The notes under the pieces: model-generated | Databases searched by the model: none | The model's input: only the letters and a program-made list of their open reading frames with translations | What the model was told of the DNA's origin: nothing | Assembly (NCBI RefSeq): GCF_947503375.1 | Contig: NZ_CANNDQ010000005.1 | Coordinates: 124,001-188,000, forward strand | From: an uncultured Psychroserpens sp. | Lineage (GTDB): Bacteria > Bacteroidota > Bacteroidia > Flavobacteriales > Flavobacteriaceae | Length of the DNA stretch: 64,000 nucleotides | Reading direction: 5' to 3' | Made by a program: the position numbers and the translations under genes | Part shown: positions 16,180-24,458 of the stretch, in pieces | Layout of the letters: each line of letters begins with the position of its first letter | Numbering within the stretch: the stretch's first letter is position 1

Positions 16180-16874
16180 ATGAAGTCTAAACTCACCAAA
16201 TATTTAATAGAATTTTCAAATGTTAATCTAGTTAGGCCAGTTTCTGATAAAGTTCGAATACTAGAGATTATTGCTGTGGCTTTAACAGGCATAGGTAAAT
16301 TCATTTTTATGGATTATCTCAATTTGAGACTAGTGTTTGTAGTAGTCTCTATTTTGATTTGGTTCACTTACGTTAGATATCGTTATAAGAACGATAAATT
16401 GGTTTTAAAAGATTGGGATTTCGTACAGATAATTTCAAATATGTACTAAGACTAATTCTACCTTTCTCATTGGTTTCTTTGCTATTGTTTGTAATTATCG
16501 GTTTTTTTCAAAAAACTATTAATGTAAGTTGGCATGTGTTACCATTATTGATCACGTATCCCATTTGGGGAACAATACAACAGTTTTTAATTATTGGTTT
16601 GGTAACTGGTAATTTAAACACACTAAAATCTAGAAAACTCAATAAACTAGATATAATTTTGATTACTGCTATTCTATTTTCTTTAGTCCATTATCCATCG
16701 TATTGGTTAATGATTGGCACCTTTATTCTAGCTTTGTTTTACAGTTATATATACCTAAAAGTTAAAAATTTATATGTGCTCGGCTTAATTCATGGTTGGT
16801 TGGGTGCTTTATTCTATTATACTGTAGTAGGTCAAGATCCATTTGCTGATGTGTTTTTAAAATTTTTCAACTAA
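16180..16874 (+). pseudogene. CPBP-family intramembrane protease-like gene, broken by a one-base frameshift
   Basis: Two frames fit one protein. Frame one runs 16180-16449 (MKSKLTKYLIEFSNVNLVRP, ending out of frame after KDW), and frame two runs from about 16415 to 16874 (GFRTDNFKYVLRLILPF onwards). They join at the G-run at 16415-16417: one extra G would give KDW-GFRTDNF and an intact protein of about 231 residues with several membrane helices. The second part has the CPBP (abortive infection/CAAX protease-like) layout: WGTIQQFLI where the family has EE-x3-R, then FSLVHYP and HGWLGA. The two catalytic Glu are Gln-Gln here, so the intact protein would probably not be a protease. The frameshift may be real or a sequencing error; no RBS is seen for the second part. 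Confidence 0.75.
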
Positions 16875-16927
16875 CAGATTATATTTGAAAAAATAAACAC
16901 ACAGCCCACAAAAAACTTTTATTTAAT

Positions 16928-16935
16928 TAACTTTG
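16928..16935 (+). promoter_or_regulatory. Putative -7 box for the M49-like peptidase gene
   Basis: TAACTTTG fully matches TAnnTTTG, 28 bases before the ATG at 16964. No TTG lies at 17-23 bases upstream. Confidence 0.5.
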
Positions 16936-16963
16936 AAAAACTTAAAACAACTCATTAAAATTT

Positions 16964-18604
16964 ATGAAAAAAATAGCAGCCATACTATTGCTTTTGGTAA
17001 TAGTAACTTCATGTAAAGTAGACAAAGAAGTAAATGTCGTTACTGAAGACTCAAAAATGACTAAAATGGAAAAGAACCTTAGTAAATATGTAAGTTTTAA
17101 ATTAACTTCAGATGTATCTAAATTATCCGAAAAAGAGCGTCAAATGTTGCCTTTATTAATCAAAGCAGCAGATAAGATGAACGATTTGTTTTGGTACGAG
17201 GCTTATGGTGATAAGGATGAACTATTGGCATCTATTTCTGATGAGGCCACTAAAAAGTTTGTAAAGATAAATTATGGGCCTTGGGACAGGTTAGACGGAA
17301 ACTCACCTTTTGTAGAAGACATAGATGAAAAACCAGCTGGAGCAAATTTCTACCCTAAAGATATGACTAAAGACGAATTTGAAACTGCAGACATTAAAGA
17401 TAAGTCTAGTATCTACAATTTTGTACGTCGTGATGAAAACGGCAAATTGTATTCAATTCCTTATCATAAGCAGTTTGAGAAAGAAGTAAAAGAAGTTTCA
17501 AATTTATTGTTAGAGGCTTCTAAACTAGCTGAAGATTCTGGATTGAAAACCTATTTAGAATTAAGAGCACAGGCGTTACTCGATGATAATTACCAACCAA
17601 GTGATTTGGCGTGGATGGATATGAAAACCAATACACTAGATATTGTTATTGGTCCTATAGAAACCTATGAAGATCAACTTTTTGGAAACAAAGCGGCTCA
17701 TGAAGGTTATGTGCTTATTAAAGACCAAGAGTGGAGTCAGCGTTTAGCAAAGTTTAGCGCATATCTCCCAGAACTCCAATTGGGATTGCCAGTAGATGAA
17801 GCGTACAAAAAAGAAACACCAGGAACCGATAGTGACCTCAATGCATATGATGTTGTTTATTACGCAGGCGATTGCAATTCTGGAAGTAAGACAATAGCCA
17901 TTAATTTGCCAAATGATGAAGAAGTGCAATTGCAAAAAGGGACACGTAGATTACAACTAAAAAATGCCATGCGAGCTAAATTTGATAAGATTTTAGTGCC
18001 TATATCTGAAGAATTGATAGACGAAAGTCAGCGTCAACATATAACATTTGATGCTTTTTTTGCTAATACCATGTTTCATGAAGTAGCTCATGGTTTAGGA
18101 ATAAAAAACACTATTGATGGTAAAGGCACAGTTAGAACAGCATTGAAAGAACACGCAAGTGCCTTAGAAGAAGGTAAAGCAGATATTTTAGGTCTATACA
18201 TGATCCAACAGTTGCATGCCAAAGGTGAATTAGAACAAAACCTAAAAGATAATATGGTCACTTTTATGGCTGGTATTTTCCGCTCTGTTCGTTTTGGAGC
18301 CTCATCAGCTCATGGTAAAGCTAACATGATCCGTTTTAATTTCTTTAAAGAAAAGGGCGCATTTTCTAGAAATGAAGATGGTACTTACAAAGTAAATTTT
18401 GATAAGATGGAGACTGCAATGAGAGATTTGTCCAACCTTATTCTAACACTTCAAGGCGATGGAGATTACGAAGGTGTGGCAAGTTTGGTGGCTGATAAAG
18501 GTGTTATAACTTCAGAATTACAAGCAGATTTAGATCGCTTAAGCGATGCGAATATTCCCGTTGATGTAATTTTTGATCAAGGAGTTTCCGAACTTGGGTT
18601 GTAG
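16964..18604 (+). CDS. M49 (dipeptidyl-peptidase III)-like zinc metallopeptidase, lipoprotein
   Basis: The 546-residue product has a lipoprotein signal (MKKIAAILLLLVIVTSCK, lipobox Cys17). A zinc site is visible as FHEVAHGLG near residue 371, with a third ligand region EEGKADILGL about 30 residues later. This two-part motif is that of M49 dipeptidyl-peptidase III, which usually reads HEx3H (HELLGH) with EECRAE; here the first motif is one residue shorter (HEVAH). Relatives of this shorter type exist, such as the DPP III of Caldithrix (HEISH), as I recall. The N-terminal half (PLLIKAADKMNDLFW, IGPIETYEDQLFG) fits the Bacteroidota and Nudix-hydrolase-3-linked branch. It likely acts on short peptides in the periplasm; activity is inferred. 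Confidence 0.85.
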   Translation: MKKIAAILLLLVIVTSCKVDKEVNVVTEDSKMTKMEKNLSKYVSFKLTSDVSKLSEKERQMLPLLIKAADKMNDLFWYEAYGDKDELLASISDEATKKFVKINYGPWDRLDGNSPFVEDIDEKPAGANFYPKDMTKDEFETADIKDKSSIYNFVRRDENGKLYSIPYHKQFEKEVKEVSNLLLEASKLAEDSGLKTYLELRAQALLDDNYQPSDLAWMDMKTNTLDIVIGPIETYEDQLFGNKAAHEGYVLIKDQEWSQRLAKFSAYLPELQLGLPVDEAYKKETPGTDSDLNAYDVVYYAGDCNSGSKTIAINLPNDEEVQLQKGTRRLQLKNAMRAKFDKILVPISEELIDESQRQHITFDAFFANTMFHEVAHGLGIKNTIDGKGTVRTALKEHASALEEGKADILGLYMIQQLHAKGELEQNLKDNMVTFMAGIFRSVRFGASSAHGKANMIRFNFFKEKGAFSRNEDGTYKVNFDKMETAMRDLSNLILTLQGDGDYEGVASLVADKGVITSELQADLDRLSDANIPVDVIFDQGVSELGL

Positions 18605-18628
18605 AATATTATAAAATTGTATTAAAAG

Positions 18629-18663
18629 CCTTTCAATAACTTGTTATAAACAGTATTGAAAGG
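18629..18663. terminator. Terminator between the M49-like gene and the kynurenine operon
   Basis: A 10-bp perfect stem (CCTTTCAATA, 18629-18638 with 18654-18663) has a 15-base loop, A4 before it and T6 after it. It lies between stop codons that face each other and can act in both directions. Confidence 0.85.
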
Positions 18664-18671
18664 TTTTTTAT

Positions 18672-19754
18672 TTAAGATAAAATCCTATCTACTAATTTTT
18701 GTTTTGCATTGTCATCATCACCGCACAACCATTGGATCACGTTATCTTCCCAAATAGCGTCACGCTCAGTTTCGGTTATGATTTTTCGCTCCATTGCAAG
18801 ATCTAATATTTTGCCAGGATAAGAACTTTGTTGTTCGCTTTCCATCTCGCCTAACGGATAAGGATCGTCTAATCCCATTAGTACTTGGTTAGACCCTTGA
18901 TTCTTGATGAGTAATTCAAGACCACCTGTGTCATGAACTAAAGTGTCAAAGAAAATGTTTTTATGTCCAACCGCTTTTCTAGGGTGTGTTTTGCCTTCAA
19001 ACAAATCTGGTCTGCCATCAAATCCTTGAATACGTCTTCCTAAATTAATTTGAGCCAACTGTCCGCCATGAGCAAAGCAGATACGCATATTTTTATATTT
19101 TTCATAATACCCATTCAAGGTTAAAAAGTGATAAGCATCAGCACATTGCGCTAACATCCAGATTAAATGAAAACGCCAAGAAGTGTTTTCAAGTTTTATA
19201 AATTTCTCACCATCATAAGGATGAATTTCAACAGCTAAGTTGTATTTGTTTGCGAGTTCAAAAATAGGCTCATTTTCTTCATCAAAAATACAACGCCAAG
19301 TGCCAATAGTATCCATATAATGAGTTGGTAAACATAAAAGTTGCATCCCTAACTCTTCAACACAGCGTTCAATTTCCCAGCAAGCACCTCTAACAAAACC
19401 AGGATGCACTACAAAGCCAGTTGTGAATTTACTCGGATTCTCTTTCTGAATTTTTGCGTTAAAATCATTTTGAAAACGCAAGGCTTGTTTCATCTCTTCT
19501 AGACGCAAACCATTTCCATATAATTGCGAAAGGTTTAAAACTATAGCATGATCAATTTTGAAATGTTCCATCCATGCTAACTTTTCATTTAAAAAGAAAC
19601 TAGAGTCTGTTATAGGGCGATTCCAATCTTTTTGTAGCATAAATTTACGGTCCTTATCAACCCAAAAAATGCCTTTGTTCTTCATAAATTCAGGAATCTC
19701 TTCTGGATAAGGAAGTAGATGCGAATGACCATTAATGCGAAGTTTTTTTTTCAT
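18672..19754 (-). CDS. 2-amino-3-carboxymuconate-6-semialdehyde decarboxylase-like amidohydrolase
   Basis: ACMSD removes CO2 from the ring-opened product of 3-hydroxyanthranilate, steering the kynurenine route to 2-aminomuconate rather than quinolinate. The 360-residue protein is of the amidohydrolase-2 fold: GHSHLLP at residues 9-15 gives the HxH metal pair, EIHPYDG near 177 and FAHGGQ near 227 give two more His, and GLDDPYPLG near 294 gives the metal Asp. It is the last gene of the seven-gene kynurenine operon, 6 bases after the dioxygenase gene whose product it uses. It is slightly longer than the bacterial enzyme (about 330). Confidence 0.9.
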   Translation of the reverse strand: MKKKLRINGHSHLLPYPEEIPEFMKNKGIFWVDKDRKFMLQKDWNRPITDSSFFLNEKLAWMEHFKIDHAIVLNLSQLYGNGLRLEEMKQALRFQNDFNAKIQKENPSKFTTGFVVHPGFVRGACWEIERCVEELGMQLLCLPTHYMDTIGTWRCIFDEENEPIFELANKYNLAVEIHPYDGEKFIKLENTSWRFHLIWMLAQCADAYHFLTLNGYYEKYKNMRICFAHGGQLAQINLGRRIQGFDGRPDLFEGKTHPRKAVGHKNIFFDTLVHDTGGLELLIKNQGSNQVLMGLDDPYPLGEMESEQQSSYPGKILDLAMERKIITETERDAIWEDNVIQWLCGDDDNAKQKLVDRILS

Positions 19755-19760
19755 ACAGAT

Positions 19761-20297
19761 CTAATCTTCTAATTGAACTTTTTTTGGTGGTTGCATAACT
19801 TCGCCGCAATTTGGGCAACTGCGCTTATCTTTATCGCCATAATATTTGTCGAATATTGCTGGCATATCAGTTTCAATATTATCTAATGTAAAATCTTCTT
19901 CATATAATTTTGTTGTGCAGTTTTCACAAAACCATAATAGTGCATCTTGTATACCTTCTTCTCTAGGGTATTCAATAACTAATCCAACTGTATTAGCACC
20001 TCGTTGAGGAGAATGTGGCACTTTTGGTGGTAATAAAAATATCTCGCCCTCTCTAATATGAATATCTTTTGGTGTTCCTTTATCTATTACCTTTAAAACA
20101 ATATCACCTTCTACTTGATAGAAAAACTCAGGGGTTTCATTATAATGGTAATCTTTTCTGCTATTTGGCCCTCCAACAACCATCACAATAAAATCACCAT
20201 CTTTCCATACGACTTTGTTGCCAACTGGTGGTTTTAAGAGGTGTCGGTTTTCTTCAATCCAAGCTTTAAAGTTTATCGGTGGAAATAATTTGCTCAT
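19761..20297 (-). CDS. nbaC: 3-hydroxyanthranilate 3,4-dioxygenase
   Basis: This cupin enzyme opens the ring of 3-hydroxyanthranilate to give ACMS. In its 178 residues the iron ligands fall at the same numbers as in the Cupriavidus enzyme: His51 and Glu57 (DYHYNETPEF) and His95 (PKVPHSPQR). The C-terminal rubredoxin-like metal site is complete (FCENC near 129 and CPNC near 168). It acts between kynureninase and the decarboxylase, both in the same operon. Also named haaO in other systems. Confidence 0.95.
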   Translation of the reverse strand: MSKLFPPINFKAWIEENRHLLKPPVGNKVVWKDGDFIVMVVGGPNSRKDYHYNETPEFFYQVEGDIVLKVIDKGTPKDIHIREGEIFLLPPKVPHSPQRGANTVGLVIEYPREEGIQDALLWFCENCTTKLYEEDFTLDNIETDMPAIFDKYYGDKDKRSCPNCGEVMQPPKKVQLED

Positions 20298-20333
20298 GAG
20301 TTCTAATATTTATCGTTCGATGATGTTATAAAG

Positions 20334-21116
20334 TTACAAACTTTTTGTTCTTCCGCCATCTACAGGCAAGTTAATTCCATTTATATAAGCGGCACATTCA
20401 CTAGCTAAAAATGTAATAGCATATGCCAGCTCTTCTGGTTTGGCAAAACGTTTTGCTGGCACAGCACTTTTCATAGCGTTAGTGGCTTCATTTTCGGTTT
20501 TACCAGTTTTAGCCGATTTATTTTTAATAATTTCAGTTAATCGCTCTGTTCCAGTTGCACCAGGAAGTACATTATTAACTGTTATTCCAAATTGGCCAAG
20601 CTCATTAGCAAGCGTTTTACTCCAATTGGCAACTGCACCTCTAATGGTATTGCTTACGCCTAAACCATCTAATGGCTGCTTTACTGATGTGGAGATCACA
20701 TTGATTATACGACCATAACCTTCGGTTTTCATAAAAGGAACAATAGCCTGTACTAAGACATGATTACATTTTAAATGTTGGGTAAAAGCATTTTCAAATT
20801 CTTCAACTTTTGCAGAGAAAACAGGGCCGCCTTTTGGGCCGCCAGTATTATTTACTAAAATGTGAAACCCATGGTGTTTGTTAATATAGTCGTTCACCTT
20901 CTCTCTTAATTCTAATGGGTTAGAAAAATCGGCAACAATATAATCATGGTTTCTATGTTGAGGTAATTCAGCTAGGGTAGTTTTTAATTTATCTTCGTTT
21001 CTTGCTATTAAGGTAACAATAGTGCCTTCTTCTGCTAAAGCCAAAGCAGTGGCTTTTCCAATGCCTGCAGTACTTCCACAGACTAATGCGTATTTGTTGT
21101 TAAGTTGTAGATTCAT
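20334..21116 (-). CDS. SDR family oxidoreductase with atypical active site
   Basis: I start at ATG 21114-21116 (MNLQLNNKYALVCGSTAGIG), 5 bases after the upstream gene's stop; an ATG 21 bases earlier would overlap it. The Rossmann motif GSTAGIGKA is present, and NNTGGPKGGP takes the place of NNAG. The catalytic Ser-Tyr-x3-Lys is not complete: STSVKQP keeps a Ser, but where Tyr-x3-Lys is expected the sequence reads GLGVSNTIRGAV. A branch of SDRs shares this SNxxR form. Its place inside the kynurenine operon points to a step on an aminomuconate or oxocrotonate intermediate, but no such role is proven. 260 residues. Confidence 0.88.
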   Translation of the reverse strand: MNLQLNNKYALVCGSTAGIGKATALALAEEGTIVTLIARNEDKLKTTLAELPQHRNHDYIVADFSNPLELREKVNDYINKHHGFHILVNNTGGPKGGPVFSAKVEEFENAFTQHLKCNHVLVQAIVPFMKTEGYGRIINVISTSVKQPLDGLGVSNTIRGAVANWSKTLANELGQFGITVNNVLPGATGTERLTEIIKNKSAKTGKTENEATNAMKSAVPAKRFAKPEELAYAITFLASECAAYINGINLPVDGGRTKSL

Positions 21117-21121
21117 TTCAA

Positions 21122-22561
21122 TTAATATTTTATACAAACATTCTTAGCTTCAGTAAAAAAGCGTAAGGCTTCAAAACCGCCTTCACGACCTACGCCTGAA
21201 GCTTTCACGCCTCCAAAAGGCGTGCGTAGATCTCGCATCATCCAAGTGTTCACCCAAACAATTCCTGCTTGAAGTTGATGACTCATACGCATGGTGCGTT
21301 TCAAATTATTGGTCCACAGCGTTGCCGAAAGTCCATATTTTACTTTGTTTGCCATTTCTAAGACTTCTTCTTCGGTATGAAATGGCATGATAGTTACTAC
21401 AGGCCCGAAGATCTCTTCTTGATTAACGCGACATTCATCTGAAGGCACTTCGATAACGGTGGGTTCGAGGTAATAACCATTTTCAAAGCCTTCAACTGTA
21501 ATTTCATTACCGCCACATAAAACAGTGCCATTTTCATTTTTAGCAATTTGAATGTGTTCTTTTACCTTCTCTAAATGTGGTTTTGATACTAAAGCACCAA
21601 TATTAGTTTCGGTTTGAGATGGATGACCAACTTTGAGTTGTTTGACTTTTGCTACAAAATCTGTCTTGAATTTCTCATAGATGGGAGCTTCAATAAAGAT
21701 TCGGCTTCCACATAAACAAATTTGACCTTGATTAGCAAACGACGAACGAACCGTTGTATTAAGCATGTCTTGATAGTCACAGTCTCCAAAAATAATATTT
21801 GGGTTTTTGCCACCTAACTCTAATGATAATTTCTTAAACATTGGAGCGGCTACTTTAGCGATATGAGAACCAGTTGTAGTGCCACCAGTAAATGAAATGG
21901 CTTTGATGTCTGGATGTTCAATAATGGCTTGTCCAGTTGTAATTCCTAAACCGTGAACAATATTTAAAACACCTTTTGGTAAACCAGCTTCATTACAAAT
22001 TTTGCCTAATAAATACGCAGTCATTGGTGTGACTTCACTTGGTTTAGCAACCACACAATTTCCAGCAGCCAAAGCTGGAGCAATCTTCCAAGTAAAAAGA
22101 TAGAGTGGAAGGTTCCAAGGAGAAATACAACCAACAACACCAATGGGTTGACGTAAGGTATAATTAATGGCTTGTTGACCAACACTTTCGTGGCTTTCAC
22201 TTGCAAATTGTGTGATGGCATTTCCAAAGAATCTGAAATTACTTGCTGCTCTCGGGATATCTACAGCTTTTGCTAATGACACAGGTTTGCCATTGTCTTT
22301 AGATTCTGCTTCAGCGAAACGTTGCAGGTTAGTTTCTAGTAATTCAGAGATTTTAATGAGAATGCGACTGCGTTTTTCTAGAGTGGTTTGTGACCACTGT
22401 TTAAAAGCAGATTTGGCAGCATTGTAAGCTTTTTCTACATCGTCTTTATTAGAGTTGGGTATTTGCCCGTAAACTTCACCATTTGAAGGGTTATAGTTGT
22501 CTATCCAATTGTTTTGAATAGGTTTATGAAAATTACCGTTTATGTAGTTCTGTATATTCAT
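21122..22561 (-). CDS. 2-aminomuconic-6-semialdehyde dehydrogenase (aldehyde dehydrogenase family)
   Basis: I choose ATG 22559-22561 (MNIQNYINGNFHKP, 479 residues) over an in-frame GTG 15 bases upstream. The ALDH signatures are clear: SPWNLPLYLFTWKIAPALAA, SFTGGTTTG, the general base in LSLELGGKNP, and the catalytic Cys in GQICLCGSRIF. Within this operon the substrate is most likely 2-aminomuconate 6-semialdehyde, formed from ACMS by the decarboxylase. The product, 2-aminomuconate, is the substrate of the RidA-type deaminase next door. NAD+ use is the family norm. Confidence 0.92.
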   Translation of the reverse strand: MNIQNYINGNFHKPIQNNWIDNYNPSNGEVYGQIPNSNKDDVEKAYNAAKSAFKQWSQTTLEKRSRILIKISELLETNLQRFAEAESKDNGKPVSLAKAVDIPRAASNFRFFGNAITQFASESHESVGQQAINYTLRQPIGVVGCISPWNLPLYLFTWKIAPALAAGNCVVAKPSEVTPMTAYLLGKICNEAGLPKGVLNIVHGLGITTGQAIIEHPDIKAISFTGGTTTGSHIAKVAAPMFKKLSLELGGKNPNIIFGDCDYQDMLNTTVRSSFANQGQICLCGSRIFIEAPIYEKFKTDFVAKVKQLKVGHPSQTETNIGALVSKPHLEKVKEHIQIAKNENGTVLCGGNEITVEGFENGYYLEPTVIEVPSDECRVNQEEIFGPVVTIMPFHTEEEVLEMANKVKYGLSATLWTNNLKRTMRMSHQLQAGIVWVNTWMMRDLRTPFGGVKASGVGREGGFEALRFFTEAKNVCIKY

Positions 22562-22622
22562 TTTATAATGCGTCACAGTGATTAATTAATATAATGCTTT
22601 CATTCAATGGGTTATTTTTAAT

Positions 22623-23027
22623 TTATGTTTTTTTGTAAGCCATCACTTTAATTTCAACCACTAAATCTGGATGCGGTAATTGATGCACTGCTACTGTGGT
22701 TCTTGTTGGGCCAGTTTCTTTATCGAAGAATTCAGCATAAGCTTTATTGTAGCCAGCAAAATCGTTCATATTTACTAAAAAGGAAGTGACATCAACGACA
22801 TCTTTTAGAGAGGCTCCAACTTTAGCTAGATTGCTTTCAATATTTTTAAGTACCTCACGCGTTTGTGTTTCAATATTTAGACGCTTGGTTCCCATTTCAT
22901 CAATAATGTCTACACCAGCTATGGTATTATCTGGTCGACGAGAACTTGTCCCAGACACAAAAATAAAGTCACCTACTTGTTTAACGTGAGGATAGGCGCC
23001 TCTTGGTGTTACAGTTTTTTCGCTCAT
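22623..23027 (-). CDS. RidA family protein, probable 2-aminomuconate deaminase
   Basis: The 134-residue protein has the RidA/YjgF fold: ISGTSS-like [10 protein letters not shown] near residue 24, the long helix region [17 protein letters not shown], the key Arg in [12 protein letters not shown] near 106, and [10 protein letters not shown] at the end. In pseudomonad nitrobenzoate and kynurenine routes a RidA-type protein deaminates 2-aminomuconate; the operon position supports that role here. General imine deaminase (RidA) activity is the alternative. It lies 4 bases after kmo on the same transcript, while 61 bases separate it from the ALDH gene. Confidence 0.88.
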   Translation of the reverse strand: MSEKTVTPRGAYPHVKQVGDFIFVSGTSSRRPDNTIAGVDIIDEMGTKRLNIETQTREVLKNIESNLAKVGASLKDVVDVTSFLVNMNDFAGYNKAYAEFFDKETGPTRTTVAVHQLPHPDLVVEIKVMAYKKT

Positions 23028-23030
23028 AAT

Positions 23031-24425
23031 TTAATGTAATCCAGCAATTCTATCGTCTTCAAGAATAGCTTCAGTTTCTTTTTTTACTTTATTTAAAATA
23101 TCTCTTGTGTTGTCTGATAGAGATATTAAACCATCAGTCAACATGTTTAATATGGCTTTATCTTGAGCACGACCTCTTAGCATAGCTTCACGGTACCCAA
23201 TGTGTTCGTTGAAAGTAACTAAACTATATTTGGAAGAATATTCGTTAGGAAATTCTTTTTCTAAAACCATTTCAATTTTTCGTTTGTCTTGAAAGATTGG
23301 GTTAGCTACATGGTCTTTCATTTCATGAAAATTATCGATGGCAAGATCTGCAATAGCATCAGTATCTTTTTTTCTAGTGTTTTCATACACTTCAAAAACT
23401 TTATTCCAATCTCCTTCATATTGATCTAAAATTGCATCAAATACTACAACATCTTCAAAAGAGGCGTTCATTCCTTGTCCGTAAAAAGGGACAATTGCGT
23501 GAGCAGAATCTCCCATGAGTAAAGTATTTCCTTTGTAGTGCCAAGGAGTACATTTTACGGTTCCCAAAGGCGCAGTAGGATTTTCAAAGAAATCATCGAC
23601 TAAGTTTGGCATGAGTTCTAGAGCATCAGGGAATTCTTTTTGGAAAAATTCGGTAACGATTTCTGGTGTAGTAAGGTTGTTAAAATTGTATTCGCCATCA
23701 TCATAACTCAAAAATAAAGTCACGGTAAAACTACCATCTAAATTTGGTAAAGCAATTACCATGAAATCACCTCTTGGCCAAATGTGCAAAGCATTTTTAT
23801 AGGTTTTGTAACTACCATCTTCATTTGGTAAAATGGTGAGTTCTTTATAGCCATGAGTTAGATAGTCTTGTGAAAAACTAAATAAGAATTTGCGTTCCAA
23901 ATAGTAACTTCTGCGTAATGCCGAACCTGCGCCATCTGTTGCAATAATTGTGTCAGCATCCTCAACAAATTCATTTTTGGATTCATGGTCTTCAAATAAG
24001 GCAGTGGTATTTTCAAAATCTACTGACAAACATTTTTTATTAAAATAAATGGTGACATTTTCATGAGTTTCAGCTTCATCTAGTAATAATGCATTGAGAC
24101 CACCTCGAGAAATAGAATTAATATGTTCATGAGGTCTTCCGCTGTAATTAGACAAAAATGAATTGCCTTCTTTGTCATGGAGCATACGACCATTCATTGG
24201 GATGCAAAGCGCTTTAACTTTATCTTCAATGCCTACCAATTTCATAGCTTTATTACCACGATCTGAAAAGGCTAAATTAATAGAGCGACCTGCAGAAATA
24301 TCAGTTTTACGAAGGTCAGGACGCATTTCGTAAACGGAAACATTATAGCCGCGTTGACCTAAACGCAATGCTAATAAACTTCCGCAAAGACCAGCACCAA
24401 TAATCAGTATGTTTTGTTGTTTCAT
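23031..24425 (-). CDS. kmo: Kynurenine 3-monooxygenase
   Basis: KMO is an FAD-dependent NADPH hydroxylase that makes 3-hydroxykynurenine. The 464-residue protein has the FAD-binding IIGAGLCGSLLALRLGQRGY at residues 6-25, the Arg cluster in AGRSINLAFSDRG near 45-57 that contacts the substrate in the family, and the second FAD motif GDSAHAIVPFYGQGMNASFED near 308-328. The C-terminus has REAMLRGR, as in bacterial KMO. It follows kynU by 33 bases in the operon, whose products it links: KMO first, then kynureninase. Confidence 0.96.
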   Translation of the reverse strand: MKQQNILIIGAGLCGSLLALRLGQRGYNVSVYEMRPDLRKTDISAGRSINLAFSDRGNKAMKLVGIEDKVKALCIPMNGRMLHDKEGNSFLSNYSGRPHEHINSISRGGLNALLLDEAETHENVTIYFNKKCLSVDFENTTALFEDHESKNEFVEDADTIIATDGAGSALRRSYYLERKFLFSFSQDYLTHGYKELTILPNEDGSYKTYKNALHIWPRGDFMVIALPNLDGSFTVTLFLSYDDGEYNFNNLTTPEIVTEFFQKEFPDALELMPNLVDDFFENPTAPLGTVKCTPWHYKGNTLLMGDSAHAIVPFYGQGMNASFEDVVVFDAILDQYEGDWNKVFEVYENTRKKDTDAIADLAIDNFHEMKDHVANPIFQDKRKIEMVLEKEFPNEYSSKYSLVTFNEHIGYREAMLRGRAQDKAILNMLTDGLISLSDNTRDILNKVKKETEAILEDDRIAGLH

Positions 24426-24458
24426 ATAGTAATAATACTGAATAACTTTCAGCGCATT

